DNA from: JAPXRI01 sp033813635
GTDB lineage: Bacteria > Bacillota > Clostridia > Oscillospirales > QAMX01
Direction: 5' to 3'
NCBI GenBank assembly: GCA_033813635.1
Contig: JAPXRI010000012.1
Span: forward strand, 3,292 to 67,291
DNA: 64,000 nt
Of this stretch, positions 15,546-24,460 are shown in pieces. The position numbers were made by a program, and so were the translations under genes. The notes beneath the pieces are model-generated. The model saw only the letters and a list, made by a program, of their open reading frames with translations, was not told the DNA's origin and searched no databases. Positions within the stretch are counted from its first letter, which is position 1. Every line of letters begins with the position of its first letter.

Positions 15546-16826
15546 ATGAGACGGCTTGCCGTACTGCGGATTGAAATCAAATCAAAGCTCCGGCTGTTCC
15601 TTACGCGTTTCAACAGGCGCCTACTCGCATATGTCTGCGCTGCGACGGGGATCGCCGCGTTCGGCTGGTACCTTCTGGACGGGGTCTGGGGCCCCGTCGG
15701 CCTGACACGCTACGAATTGATAAGAGACTATAAATACCTGTGGACTACGCTTGAGGAGACCTATCCTTTTCTCAGCGACCTCGAGAAAAACGGGAAGGAC
15801 GTCGAAGCGATAGAAAGCAGGTATTTTTATAAGACTCTTTTCTGCCCCAGCGAAAAGGGCTTTTACAGGCTGTGCGAAGATGTGACGGAGGAGCTGTCCC
15901 ATGCGGGCGGGCTTGAGCTTGTCACGCCGGGAAGGTATGTCTTGGAGGTCAACGCCTGTCTCTCCGCCTACTCGGGCGGATACAGTGGTTATTATATATT
16001 GAAGACGCTCGGCGTATCGGACCCGTGGTTTGAAACCTACGCGGTGAGAAAGACGCTTGTAAACTACGAGAAATTCGGAAAAATGGGCCTCTCCGAGGAG
16101 GACGAACCTCCCGTACCGGCGATGAATATACTGAGGGAGAATATCGCGGCGCTGATTACGGTTTATTCGCTGGACAGCGCGTACATCGAGCGGGACAGAG
16201 CGCTGCTTGAAGAGTATTACAAAGTCCTCTCGGATTATGAAAACGTGATCTTTTCGGTCGCCGACGGCGGCGGAGGTTCGAACGAGTACTGGCAGGAGCT
16301 GATAGTAAAGCCGAACATTTCGGGTCGGCTTTACGCAAACGCATACTCGCTGTATAATATTACTGAGCAGAACGCCGTATATATGGAACAGATCGAGCCG
16401 GACGAGGTGTACACGGATCTCGATAAAGTCTCTGAGAGCTTCGGGATAAGCGGGATTGCCGGGCGGGGCTTTTCAAACCTCTGCGTAACGCGGCTTGGCG
16501 CGGAGGGCGGCGCGGAAAAGGCTCTGTCCGGGAAGCTATGGCTGTTGACGGACGAAAACACCACAAACGCTGCCGACAGCTTTGCGTATTACTGCAAGGC
16601 CTCCGGCTTTGCGGAGCTTGTCGGATATAGGACCGGGGGAGGAGGACTCTTTGAAATAAAGAAGACCGCGTATACACTTCCGAGGAGCCGCCTGATTATA
16701 CGTTTTTCCGGGTTGTATACCGTTAACGCGGCCGGAGAATCGGACTCGGAGGGGGTTGCTCCGGATATCCTGTGCTCCGGGGAAGAAAGTCCGCTAGACG
16801 CATGTGTCGGGGTTTTTGAACGCTGA
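15546..16826 (+). CDS. S41 peptidase-like membrane-anchored protein without the catalytic serine
   Basis: A 426-residue protein with a basic N-terminus and one membrane segment (about residues 25-45), so the bulk is outside the cell. The C-terminal half matches the S41 (C-terminal processing peptidase) core: VIFSVADGGGGSNEYW corresponds to the family's D-R-N-GG strand, and ENTTNAADSFAYYCKASGF to the nucleophile helix, followed by LVGYRTGGGG. In active relatives that motif is NTxSAADxFA. Here the serine position is Asn341, so ordinary serine-protease activity is unlikely. No PDZ domain is apparent. A binding or scaffold role is possible. It directly follows the HTH gene. Confidence 0.7.
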   Translation: MRRLAVLRIEIKSKLRLFLTRFNRRLLAYVCAATGIAAFGWYLLDGVWGPVGLTRYELIRDYKYLWTTLEETYPFLSDLEKNGKDVEAIESRYFYKTLFCPSEKGFYRLCEDVTEELSHAGGLELVTPGRYVLEVNACLSAYSGGYSGYYILKTLGVSDPWFETYAVRKTLVNYEKFGKMGLSEEDEPPVPAMNILRENIAALITVYSLDSAYIERDRALLEEYYKVLSDYENVIFSVADGGGGSNEYWQELIVKPNISGRLYANAYSLYNITEQNAVYMEQIEPDEVYTDLDKVSESFGISGIAGRGFSNLCVTRLGAEGGAEKALSGKLWLLTDENTTNAADSFAYYCKASGFAELVGYRTGGGGLFEIKKTAYTLPRSRLIIRFSGLYTVNAAGESDSEGVAPDILCSGEESPLDACVGVFER

Positions 16827-16949
16827 AAACAGCAATCATTAAGCAAAGGCGTTACTTTTACGAAAAATCGATTTAGCCAAGAAAAATAATTTAGCGCATC
16901 AGCAGATTAAAATTTTTACATAAAAATCGACGAATCCATCATTTTATAC

Positions 16950-16978
16950 TTGATTTTAAAAGTGATGTATGTTACAAT
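16950..16978 (+). promoter_or_regulatory. Promoter of the peptide-type ABC transporter operon
   Basis: TTGATT, 17 bases, TACAAT, in an AT-rich stretch (16860-17030) that holds no gene. GAGGAGG follows before the lipoprotein start. Confidence 0.6.
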
Positions 16979-17038
16979 ATCTAAAAAATGAAGCCGTATA
17001 ACAAATGACTTCATAAATAAGAGGAGGAAAAGGCAGGC

Positions 17039-18934
17039 ATGAAGAAAAAGGCATTATTGTTACTGCTCGTCATCGCGATGCTGCTTCCGATGTCTCTGGC
17101 AGGCTGCTCGAAGGAGCATAAGGTCGGAGGCCAGATAATCATCGGCAGCACAACGCAGCTCTCGGGAGACTGGGGATATGCCCAGTGGACAAACAACGCG
17201 TCGGATAAGGATATCCGTGATTTAATCAACGGTTATTCGCCCGTCGCGGTCACGAAGGACAACGAATTTGTCTATGATAAAAACGTTGTTAAAAGCGTCG
17301 ACTCGGTTGTAAACGACGACGGCACAAAGACGTTTACGGTAACGCTCCAGGAAGACCTTGTCTGGAACGACGGTTCAAAGATCACGGCGAAGGACTATGT
17401 CGCGTATTATCTTCTGTTCGCGTCGCCGATGATTGTCAACGACCTCGGCGCCACGGGCGCTGCCGGCCAGCTGCTTGTCGGCTATGAGGATTACAACGAC
17501 GGCAATGCGACCGTGTTCTCCGGCGTCCGCCTGCTGGGCGATTACCAGTATTCGGTCACGGTTGCGAAGGATTACATTCCGTACTACTTCGATATTACAT
17601 ATGCGGACGTGTCTCCGCTTCCGAGACAGCTCTGGCTGCCGAATGATATCGACGTTGCGGATGACGGCCAGGGCGCCTATTTCAAGGGCGACTTTACCGC
17701 CGAGCACTGCAAGGACACGGTTGAGGCCGCGCGTTATGCGAGCACGGACCGTGTCTCCTGCGGCCCCTACACGCTGAAGAGCTTTGATTCCACCTCGCTC
17801 CAGGCGGTTCTTGAGATCAACCCGAATTTCAAGGGAACGTATGACAACGTAAAGCCCCATGTTCAGAAGATCATCTTCGTCAAGGCCGAGCAGGAGACAA
17901 TGATGGATGCGCTTTCGACCGGTCAGATCGATATTCTGACGAGCATGACGGACGGTTCCGAAATCAAGACCGGTTTGGACCTTGTGGAGAACGGCGACTT
18001 CAGCGAGTCGCATTATGAGCGCAACGGCTACGGCAAGCTGATGTTCCAGTGCGACTTCGGGCCGACGCAGTTCGTCGAAGTCCGCCACGCAATCGCGTAC
18101 CTTCTGAACCGCGACGAGTTCGCGAACACATTCTGCCAGGGCTTCGGTGCGGTCGTGCACGGACCCTACGGCCTCGCTATGTGGATGTACAAGGATGCCA
18201 AGGCCAAGCTGGACAAAGAGCTCAATACATATTCATTCAGCTATGACAACGCCGTTAAAGAGCTGACTGACGGCGGCTGGACGCTCGATAAGGACGGCAA
18301 CGCCTATAAGAGCGGGATCCGCTACAAAGAGGTCACACAGGAAGAGGCCGGCGATTACGAGTACAACGTCAAGCTTTCTGACGGCAGAATCCTGATGCCT
18401 CTGATCATCAACTGGGCTTCTTCGGAAGGCAACTCGGTGTCGGATCTGCTGAACACGATGCTTGCCAAGAGCGACAACGTCAAGAACGCCGGCATGGAGA
18501 TCAAGCAGACCGTTATGACGTTTGACGAGCTTCTGAACTATATGTACCGCGACTCTTCTCAGGGCGACAAATACGGCGTCCCGACCTACGGCATGTACAA
18601 CCTCGCTTCGGGCTTCACCGCGGCGTATGATGTATCATACAGCTACACCCTCGATCCGGACCTGATCGCTCAGGGCTACAACTCGAACTACATCTACGAC
18701 GAGCAGCTCGACAAGCTCTCGATGGATATGGTTTACGGCGTCGAGGAAGGCGATAAGGAGACTTATCTGTCGAAATGGACCGAGTTTATCATCAGGTGGA
18801 ACGAGCTTCTGCCCGAAGTCCCGCTTTATTCGAACATTTACTATGACATTTACAATTCGAAGCTGCAGGACTATGAGCCGAACTCGCTCTGGGAGTTCTC
18901 AAACGCGATCGTGTATAGCTGGGTCAAAGAGTAA
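17039..18934 (+). CDS. Oligopeptide-type ABC transporter substrate-binding lipoprotein
   Basis: A 631-residue family 5 solute-binding protein. The signal peptide ends in the lipobox LAGC, with Cys23 as the lipidated residue. The mature part has the cluster C fold, with DLVWNDGSKITAKDYVAYYLL near the N-terminus and FVEVRHAIAYLLNRDEF in the middle, both typical of OppA/DppA. It is longer than the usual 520-560 residues. Codon use is strongly biased, as expected for a highly expressed protein. It captures peptides or similar ligands outside the membrane for the permease pair at 19-21.9 kb. The ligand cannot be told from the sequence. Confidence 0.92.
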   Translation: MKKKALLLLLVIAMLLPMSLAGCSKEHKVGGQIIIGSTTQLSGDWGYAQWTNNASDKDIRDLINGYSPVAVTKDNEFVYDKNVVKSVDSVVNDDGTKTFTVTLQEDLVWNDGSKITAKDYVAYYLLFASPMIVNDLGATGAAGQLLVGYEDYNDGNATVFSGVRLLGDYQYSVTVAKDYIPYYFDITYADVSPLPRQLWLPNDIDVADDGQGAYFKGDFTAEHCKDTVEAARYASTDRVSCGPYTLKSFDSTSLQAVLEINPNFKGTYDNVKPHVQKIIFVKAEQETMMDALSTGQIDILTSMTDGSEIKTGLDLVENGDFSESHYERNGYGKLMFQCDFGPTQFVEVRHAIAYLLNRDEFANTFCQGFGAVVHGPYGLAMWMYKDAKAKLDKELNTYSFSYDNAVKELTDGGWTLDKDGNAYKSGIRYKEVTQEEAGDYEYNVKLSDGRILMPLIINWASSEGNSVSDLLNTMLAKSDNVKNAGMEIKQTVMTFDELLNYMYRDSSQGDKYGVPTYGMYNLASGFTAAYDVSYSYTLDPDLIAQGYNSNYIYDEQLDKLSMDMVYGVEEGDKETYLSKWTEFIIRWNELLPEVPLYSNIYYDIYNSKLQDYEPNSLWEFSNAIVYSWVKE

Positions 18935-18966
18935 TTTCAAGCGGAGTTACAACAATGCATGAAATC

Positions 18967-19000
18967 CGCGGGGAGGGGCGTTTCGCCGTCCCTCCCCGCG
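18967..19000 (+). other. Strong intergenic hairpin after the binding-protein gene
   Basis: An 11-bp GC-rich stem (18967-18977 with 18990-19000) that can extend inwards by three pairs. There is no T run after it. Such structures between a binding-protein gene and its permease genes usually stabilise the upstream mRNA and lower downstream expression. Attenuation is inferred. Confidence 0.6.
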
Positions 19001-19046
19001 CGATTTAGAGTATAGCAGTGAAAATCCTCGGAAACTGGTGATAAAG

Positions 19047-20036
19047 ATGACGAAATACATCATTAAAAGAATTGTCTATATCTTCCTGGTGTTTACAGTG
19101 ATCGCTTTTCTGATGTTCTACCTCTACAACATGATTCCGGGGGACCGGGCCCGCGCGGAGCTTGAGCCGAGGAAGATGGAACTGATCAAAGCGGGCAGAT
19201 ATGAAGAGGAGTACCAGCTTGCCAGGGAGAGACTGGGGCTGAACGATCCGATGATCGTCCGGTTCGGGCGATGGTTTTCCAAGCTCTTATCCGGAAATTT
19301 CGGATACTCGACCTTTTACAGAAAAGACGTCATCGATATCATCAGGGGACCAATGTCGAACACGCTGTTTCTGAACATATTCGCAACGATTCTCGGGCTT
19401 GGCATAACAATACCGCTGGGGATACGCTGCGCGGTGAAACAGGGCTCGAAGTTTGACAACGCCGTTCAGGTCAGCTCGATTATCGGCTACAGCATACCGA
19501 TATACATTATCGCCCTGGTGCTGATTTTCCTTTTCGCGGTCACGCTGCAGATATTCCCGGTGAACGGCGTAAAAACGCCGGGTTCAAATTATACCGGCAT
19601 CAGATTTGTTATTGACAAGCTTTATTACATGGCGCTTCCGCTGATTGTTATGACCCTCGGGTCCATCGGCGGGATGACCAGATATGTCAGAACCGCGATG
19701 ATTGAAGCGCTGAGCATGGATTATATCCGGACCGCGCGCGCAAAGGGGCTCCGCGAAAAGGTGGTCATCTATTCGCACGCCTGGAGAAACGCGCTTCTGC
19801 CGGTCATAACCCTGATTATAGGGTGGTTTCTCAGTATATTCAGCGGCACGATTATTATTGAAAATACGTTCTCGTTAAACGGCATGGGCGTTTTATACTA
19901 TAACGGCCTTAACAACCGGGACTACGAGCTGGTTCTCGCGATGCAGATGTTTTATACGATAGTCAGCCTTGTGGGGATTTTGATTACAGACTTAAGCTAC
20001 GGCTTTGTCGATCCGCGCGTGCGTGTAAATAAATAG
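19047..20036 (+). CDS. Peptide-type ABC transporter permease, OppB/DppB family
   Basis: A 329-residue integral membrane protein with six predicted membrane helices. The cytoplasmic coupling (EAA) loop reads MDYIRTARAKGLREKVVIYS, which contacts an ATPase subunit. Standard length for OppB. ATG at 19047 is preceded by GGTGAT; a GTG at 19038 is the alternative start. It pairs with the unusual OppC-type permease that follows after 15 bases. No insertion is seen in this subunit. Confidence 0.92.
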   Translation: MTKYIIKRIVYIFLVFTVIAFLMFYLYNMIPGDRARAELEPRKMELIKAGRYEEEYQLARERLGLNDPMIVRFGRWFSKLLSGNFGYSTFYRKDVIDIIRGPMSNTLFLNIFATILGLGITIPLGIRCAVKQGSKFDNAVQVSSIIGYSIPIYIIALVLIFLFAVTLQIFPVNGVKTPGSNYTGIRFVIDKLYYMALPLIVMTLGSIGGMTRYVRTAMIEALSMDYIRTARAKGLREKVVIYSHAWRNALLPVITLIIGWFLSIFSGTIIIENTFSLNGMGVLYYNGLNNRDYELVLAMQMFYTIVSLVGILITDLSYGFVDPRVRVNK

Positions 20037-20051
20037 AAAGGGGCTTTAAAA

Positions 20052-21884
20052 ATGGAACAGCAAAAAACAAAAAAGAAGCCCCGTATTTTGGTATGGCTAA
20101 AAAGGCTTTGGAGCCCGGGCAGGGAGCTCAGCATTTTTGAAGAGGAGCAGGTTCAGAGCCCGTTCCGCACGATACTTGGAAACTTTCGCAGAAACAAGCT
20201 CGCGATGGGAGCTCTGGTTCTCTTTATTTTGATATTTTTAACCGTTATGATCGGGCCGATTTTTCTGCCCATTAATTTAGGCGACAGCGACTCCACGCAG
20301 TCAAACGTCGCGCCGGGCATGAACATCATGTCGGTGCCTTCGGAGCTTAAAAAGGACATCAATAAAATATCGACCTCGAGCACCTTCGGCGTCGGAATTG
20401 ACAATTCCGGTAACGTTTACGTATGGGGCAAGACAAAGATGTCCAAAAAGACAAATATTAAAAATCTGCCGAAAGAGCTGAAAAACCAGAAGGTCATAGA
20501 CATATCCGCCGGCGCGGACCATGTGGTCGCGCTGACGGAAAGAGGCACTCTGGTGGCATGGGGGTATTCGCAGAACGGCCAGACGACGATCCCGATAGAC
20601 CTGATGACGATAAGCCCCTCCGACGTGGCGCAGCTGACCGCAGGGAACCAGGTCACAGCGCTGGTCACCAGAGAGGGCAAGCTCTATATCTGGGGCAATC
20701 TGATGAGCTACGACGGCGAGATAAACGATGCCTATCAGGGCCATATCAAAAAGGTCGCGCTGGCGTCCTTCGGCTATATAGCGCTGCTGGACGATGGCTC
20801 GGTGGTTTATCCGGGCGCCAAGGCGAACGCCTTTTCAACGATCCCGGAGGAGCTGACGAAGGGCGGTGTTGTCGACATCGTAGCGGCCTCGATGTCATGC
20901 GCGGCCGTGCTCGAAGACGGCTCGGTGGTCGTATGGGGCAACACGACGGAGGGCGAGAGCAATGTCCCCGCGATGGACGGAAAGATTGTCTCAATATACG
21001 GGGGAAGGTATCATTTCACCGCGCTTACAGATAAGGGCAGCGTCTACAGCTGGGGCGGAAACGACCACAAGGAGTCTACGGTTCCGTCGTCTCTGTCGGG
21101 CGAGGAGGTAACGAAAATCTTCGGCGGTTATTACCAGAACTACGCGGTGACGGAGAGCGGCAAGCTCGTGTCCTGGGGTCTCAAGGGATATCTGCTGGGG
21201 ACGGATAAGCTCGGCAGGGATATTCTGACCCGTATCATCAACGGCGGCAGAATGACGATGACCGTCGGCGGCGTGGCCGTTATCATCTCCACGCTTATCG
21301 GCGTGGTTCTCGGCTGCCTCTCGGGCTATTTCGGCGGCAAGGTGGATATGCTGGTGATGCGCATCGCGGAGATAGTGGGCGGCCTCCCGTTCCTGCCGTT
21401 TGCGATGATTCTTTCCGCGGTTGTCGGGACGATGCTGAGCGAAACCCAGAGGGTTTATCTGATTATGGTCATCCTCGGCGTGCTGTCATGGCCCGGAATC
21501 TGCCGCCTGGTGCGCGCGCAGGTCTTTTCGGCCAGGGAGAGCGAGTATGTGGTAGCCGCGAAATCCCTCGGTTTGAAAGAGAGGAAAATTGTGTTCAGGC
21601 ATATTTTGCCGAACGTTATTTCGATAGTGGTAGTCAGCGCCACGCTGGATTTTGCGACGAGCATGCTGACTGAATCGTCGCTCTCGTACCTCGGCTTCGG
21701 AATCAACCCGCCGACGCCGACATGGGGCAATATGCTGACGGGCGCGAACAGCAGCATCGTGATACAGCAGTACTGGTGGCAGTGGGTGTTCACCTCCGTT
21801 ATATTTGCTCTGTGCACTATTTGCATCAACACAATCGGCGACGGTCTCAGAGAGGCTATTGATCCGAAATCTAACGGGCGATAG
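20052..21884 (+). CDS. OppC-type ABC permease with an inserted seven-repeat RCC1-like beta-propeller
   Basis: A 610-residue protein, about twice the usual OppC/DppC length of near 300. Residues 1-72 are the normal OppC N-terminus and first membrane helix. Residues 383-610 are the normal permease core, starting at the conserved GTDKLGRD and including the coupling loop SEYVVAAKSLGLKERKIV. Between them, in what is normally a short extracytoplasmic loop, residues 94-378 hold seven repeats of 39-45 residues. Each ends in a WG-type turn: YVWG 123, VAWG 168, YIWG 212, VYPG 252, VVWG 293, YSWG 332, VSWG 373. This is the RCC1 beta-propeller pattern. The strand SVPSELKKDINKI before repeat 1 resembles TVPSSLSGEEVTKI in repeat 6, so the ring can close by the usual strand exchange. 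The propeller would sit outside the membrane. Its role is unknown. Confidence 0.9.
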   Translation: MEQQKTKKKPRILVWLKRLWSPGRELSIFEEEQVQSPFRTILGNFRRNKLAMGALVLFILIFLTVMIGPIFLPINLGDSDSTQSNVAPGMNIMSVPSELKKDINKISTSSTFGVGIDNSGNVYVWGKTKMSKKTNIKNLPKELKNQKVIDISAGADHVVALTERGTLVAWGYSQNGQTTIPIDLMTISPSDVAQLTAGNQVTALVTREGKLYIWGNLMSYDGEINDAYQGHIKKVALASFGYIALLDDGSVVYPGAKANAFSTIPEELTKGGVVDIVAASMSCAAVLEDGSVVVWGNTTEGESNVPAMDGKIVSIYGGRYHFTALTDKGSVYSWGGNDHKESTVPSSLSGEEVTKIFGGYYQNYAVTESGKLVSWGLKGYLLGTDKLGRDILTRIINGGRMTMTVGGVAVIISTLIGVVLGCLSGYFGGKVDMLVMRIAEIVGGLPFLPFAMILSAVVGTMLSETQRVYLIMVILGVLSWPGICRLVRAQVFSARESEYVVAAKSLGLKERKIVFRHILPNVISIVVVSATLDFATSMLTESSLSYLGFGINPPTPTWGNMLTGANSSIVIQQYWWQWVFTSVIFALCTICINTIGDGLREAIDPKSNGR

Positions 21885-21898
21885 GGGGTTACGGAACA

Positions 21899-22891
21899 AT
21901 GGCTCTGCTTGAAGTAAAAAATCTAAAGACCTTTTTTAAGACAAGGCGCGGCATCGTCAAAGCGGTAAACGGCGTTTCCTACACGGTGGAGTCCGGCAAA
22001 ACCCTCGGGATTGTCGGAGAATCGGGCTCGGGCAAGAGCGTCTCCGCGATGAGCATTTTAAAGCTTCTGGACGGAAACGGCTACATCGAATCGGGGGAAA
22101 TCCTGTTCGAGGGCAGGGATCTGACCAAGCTGACGATAAACGATATGTATAAAATCCGCGGCAACTCGATATCCGTAATTTTCCAGGAGCCGATGACGAG
22201 CCTTAACCCGGTGTTCACCGTGAAAAGGCAGATGCGCGAACCGTTTATGACTCACCAGGGGCTCGGCAAGAGGGAAGCGGAGGAGCGCGTCGTCGAGATG
22301 CTGCGTTCGGTCAAGATACCGAACCCGGAGATAGTCGCAAAACAGTACCCGCACCAGCTCTCAGGAGGCATGCGCCAGAGGGTGATGATCGCGATGGCGC
22401 TCGCCTGCCGGCCGAAGCTTTTAATCGCGGATGAGCCGACGACCGCTCTCGACGTTACGATCCAGGCGCAGATCCTCAAGCTGATGAACGAGCTGAAAAA
22501 AGAGCGGAACACCTCGATTCTGTTTATCACCCACGATCTCGGCGTGATCAACCAGATGGCCGACGAAGTGGCGGTGATGTACTGCGGACAGGTCGTCGAG
22601 CTCGCCCCGGTGTCGGTCATCTTTGGGGAGCATAAGTACTCGCACCCCTATACCCACGACCTGATGGCGTCAATACCGAGGCTCGACACCCCGATGCACA
22701 CCCGCCTTGAGGCGATACCGGGTTCCGTGCCCCATCCTCTCGACTTACCGAAGGGCTGCAAATTTGCCCCGAGATGCAAATTCGCGACGGATCGCTGCAG
22801 GCAGGAGGAGCCTGAAATGCAGAATCTGTCCGATATTCAGCAGGTAAGGTGCTTCTACCCCTGCGAGGAGGATAGACATGGAGAAAAATAG
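21899..22891 (+). CDS. Peptide-type ABC transporter ATPase, OppD/DppD family
   Basis: A 330-residue ATPase with Walker A GESGSGKS, Q-loop FQEPMTSLNP, signature LSGGMRQRV, Walker B LLIADEPTTALD and the H-loop His in FITHDL. The C-terminal oligopeptide-type extension includes GCKFAPRCKFATDRC, the cysteine cluster common to these proteins. Normal length with no insertion, unlike its partner. Its 3' end overlaps the start of the next gene by 14 bases. Confidence 0.95.
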   Translation: MALLEVKNLKTFFKTRRGIVKAVNGVSYTVESGKTLGIVGESGSGKSVSAMSILKLLDGNGYIESGEILFEGRDLTKLTINDMYKIRGNSISVIFQEPMTSLNPVFTVKRQMREPFMTHQGLGKREAEERVVEMLRSVKIPNPEIVAKQYPHQLSGGMRQRVMIAMALACRPKLLIADEPTTALDVTIQAQILKLMNELKKERNTSILFITHDLGVINQMADEVAVMYCGQVVELAPVSVIFGEHKYSHPYTHDLMASIPRLDTPMHTRLEAIPGSVPHPLDLPKGCKFAPRCKFATDRCRQEEPEMQNLSDIQQVRCFYPCEEDRHGEK

Positions 22892-24434
22892 AAAGGTATT
22901 GCTCCGGATCAGCAATTTAAAGCAGTATTTTCCGCTGAAACAGCGGGGGATGTTCGTTAAGGCCAACGACGGCATTTCGATTGATATATACGAGGGCGAA
23001 GTATTCGGGCTTGTGGGCGAATCCGGCTGCGGAAAATCCACGCTCGGGCGCACGCTTTTGCAGCTCTACAAGCAGACCGACGGCAGGACGATGTACTACG
23101 GCAGATCCCTGCTGGACGTGGCGCCGGTATATATCAAGAAAACGCTGAAATCTCTTAAAAAGTGCAAAACACGGTATAAAATCCTCGAATCAAAGAAGGA
23201 TAACATCGTAAAGCTCTATGAAGCGCAAGACGAAAAGGGCAAATACGCGATGCACGCCGAGTACGACCGGGCGATCAAGGAAGCCAACGACGCCTATCTC
23301 GACATTGTCGAAATAATCGGCGGCTTCATCCTGGCCGATAATCTCAAACCGGTGACCGAGGCCTTTATGGCGGTGTACAACGCGTCCGTCGAGAGAAAAA
23401 AGCTCGACATCCGCCGCGAATTTCTAAGGCTGGATTACGACGATACGGAGTATAAGCTGAATAAAAGGAAGAAAACCGGAGGAAACACCGCCGGCCTTGA
23501 AAAAAAACTGGCGGGCATTAAGAAAAAGCTCGACCTGGTCGACGGCGAGCTTGAAAAGGTCAACGGGAAAATTGCCGCGGCTGAGGCCGAGATCGACAAA
23601 ATGCGCGAGGCCTATGCCCACAACGAGGAGTTTTGGAAAATTGAGGCGCTGCGCGACGACGGCGTCGACCTTGCGAGGTTGACTTACGACGAGATGCGCA
23701 GGCTCCGCTGCGATATGCAGCTGATATTCCAGGACCCCTACTCGTCACTGAACCCCCGTATGACGGTGGGGCAGATTATAGGGGAGGGCATGCTTGCCCA
23801 TAATTATTTCAAGAGAAACGACGACAGGATGCAGGAAGAGATACTCCGGGTGATGGACAGCTGCGGCCTGCAGCCGTATTTCATCCACCGCTATCCGCAC
23901 CAGTTTTCCGGCGGACAGCGCCAGCGCATCGGGATTGCGAGGAGCCTTGCGGTCAGGCCGAAATTTATCGTCTGCGACGAGGCGGTATCCGCGCTGGACG
24001 TCTCGATCCAGTCCCAGATTATAAATCTTCTGCAGGACCTGAAAGAGCAGAGAAATCTGACATATCTGTTCATTACCCACGACCTGTCTGTCGTCAAATA
24101 CATCAGCGACAGGATAGGCGTCATGTACCTGGGCAATATGGTGGAACTGGCAAGCTCCGAGGATATCTTCAGGTCCCCGCTCCACCCGTACACCGAGGCG
24201 CTCTTGGCGGCGATCCCCACAACAGATTACGGGGCTAAGAAGGACCTTGAAATCCTCGAGGGCGACATCCCGAGCCCGGTAAATCCGCCCTCGGGCTGCA
24301 AATTTCACACGCGCTGCAGATACTGCACGGAGATCTGCGAGCATGTGCCGCCGGAATGGGTCGAGGCGAGGCCTAACCATTTCGTCGCGTGCCACCATAT
24401 TCTCGAGGTCAGAGAGGACAAAAACCAGAACTAA
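22878..24434 (+). CDS. Peptide-type ABC transporter ATPase, OppF family, with a large helical insertion
   Basis: A 518-residue protein where OppF proteins are usually 310-330. Walker A GESGCGKST (47-55), Q-loop QDPYSSLNP (from 285), signature FSGGQRQR (343-350), Walker B FIVCDEAVSALD and the H-loop His401 are all intact. So is the C-terminal Cys-containing oligopeptide domain. About 185 residues (roughly 78-262) are inserted between Walker A and the Q-loop. They are Lys/Glu-rich and mostly helical, with a strong coiled-coil candidate at 205-245. After the insertion the normal sequence LARLTYDEMRRLRCDMQLIF resumes. The extra arm would project into the cytoplasm next to the ATPase core. GAGGAGG precedes ATG 22878. 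Confidence 0.92.
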   Translation: MEKNRKVLLRISNLKQYFPLKQRGMFVKANDGISIDIYEGEVFGLVGESGCGKSTLGRTLLQLYKQTDGRTMYYGRSLLDVAPVYIKKTLKSLKKCKTRYKILESKKDNIVKLYEAQDEKGKYAMHAEYDRAIKEANDAYLDIVEIIGGFILADNLKPVTEAFMAVYNASVERKKLDIRREFLRLDYDDTEYKLNKRKKTGGNTAGLEKKLAGIKKKLDLVDGELEKVNGKIAAAEAEIDKMREAYAHNEEFWKIEALRDDGVDLARLTYDEMRRLRCDMQLIFQDPYSSLNPRMTVGQIIGEGMLAHNYFKRNDDRMQEEILRVMDSCGLQPYFIHRYPHQFSGGQRQRIGIARSLAVRPKFIVCDEAVSALDVSIQSQIINLLQDLKEQRNLTYLFITHDLSVVKYISDRIGVMYLGNMVELASSEDIFRSPLHPYTEALLAAIPTTDYGAKKDLEILEGDIPSPVNPPSGCKFHTRCRYCTEICEHVPPEWVEARPNHFVACHHILEVREDKNQN

Positions 24435-24460
24435 ACGAAACACAACAGCGGAGGCGGCGG

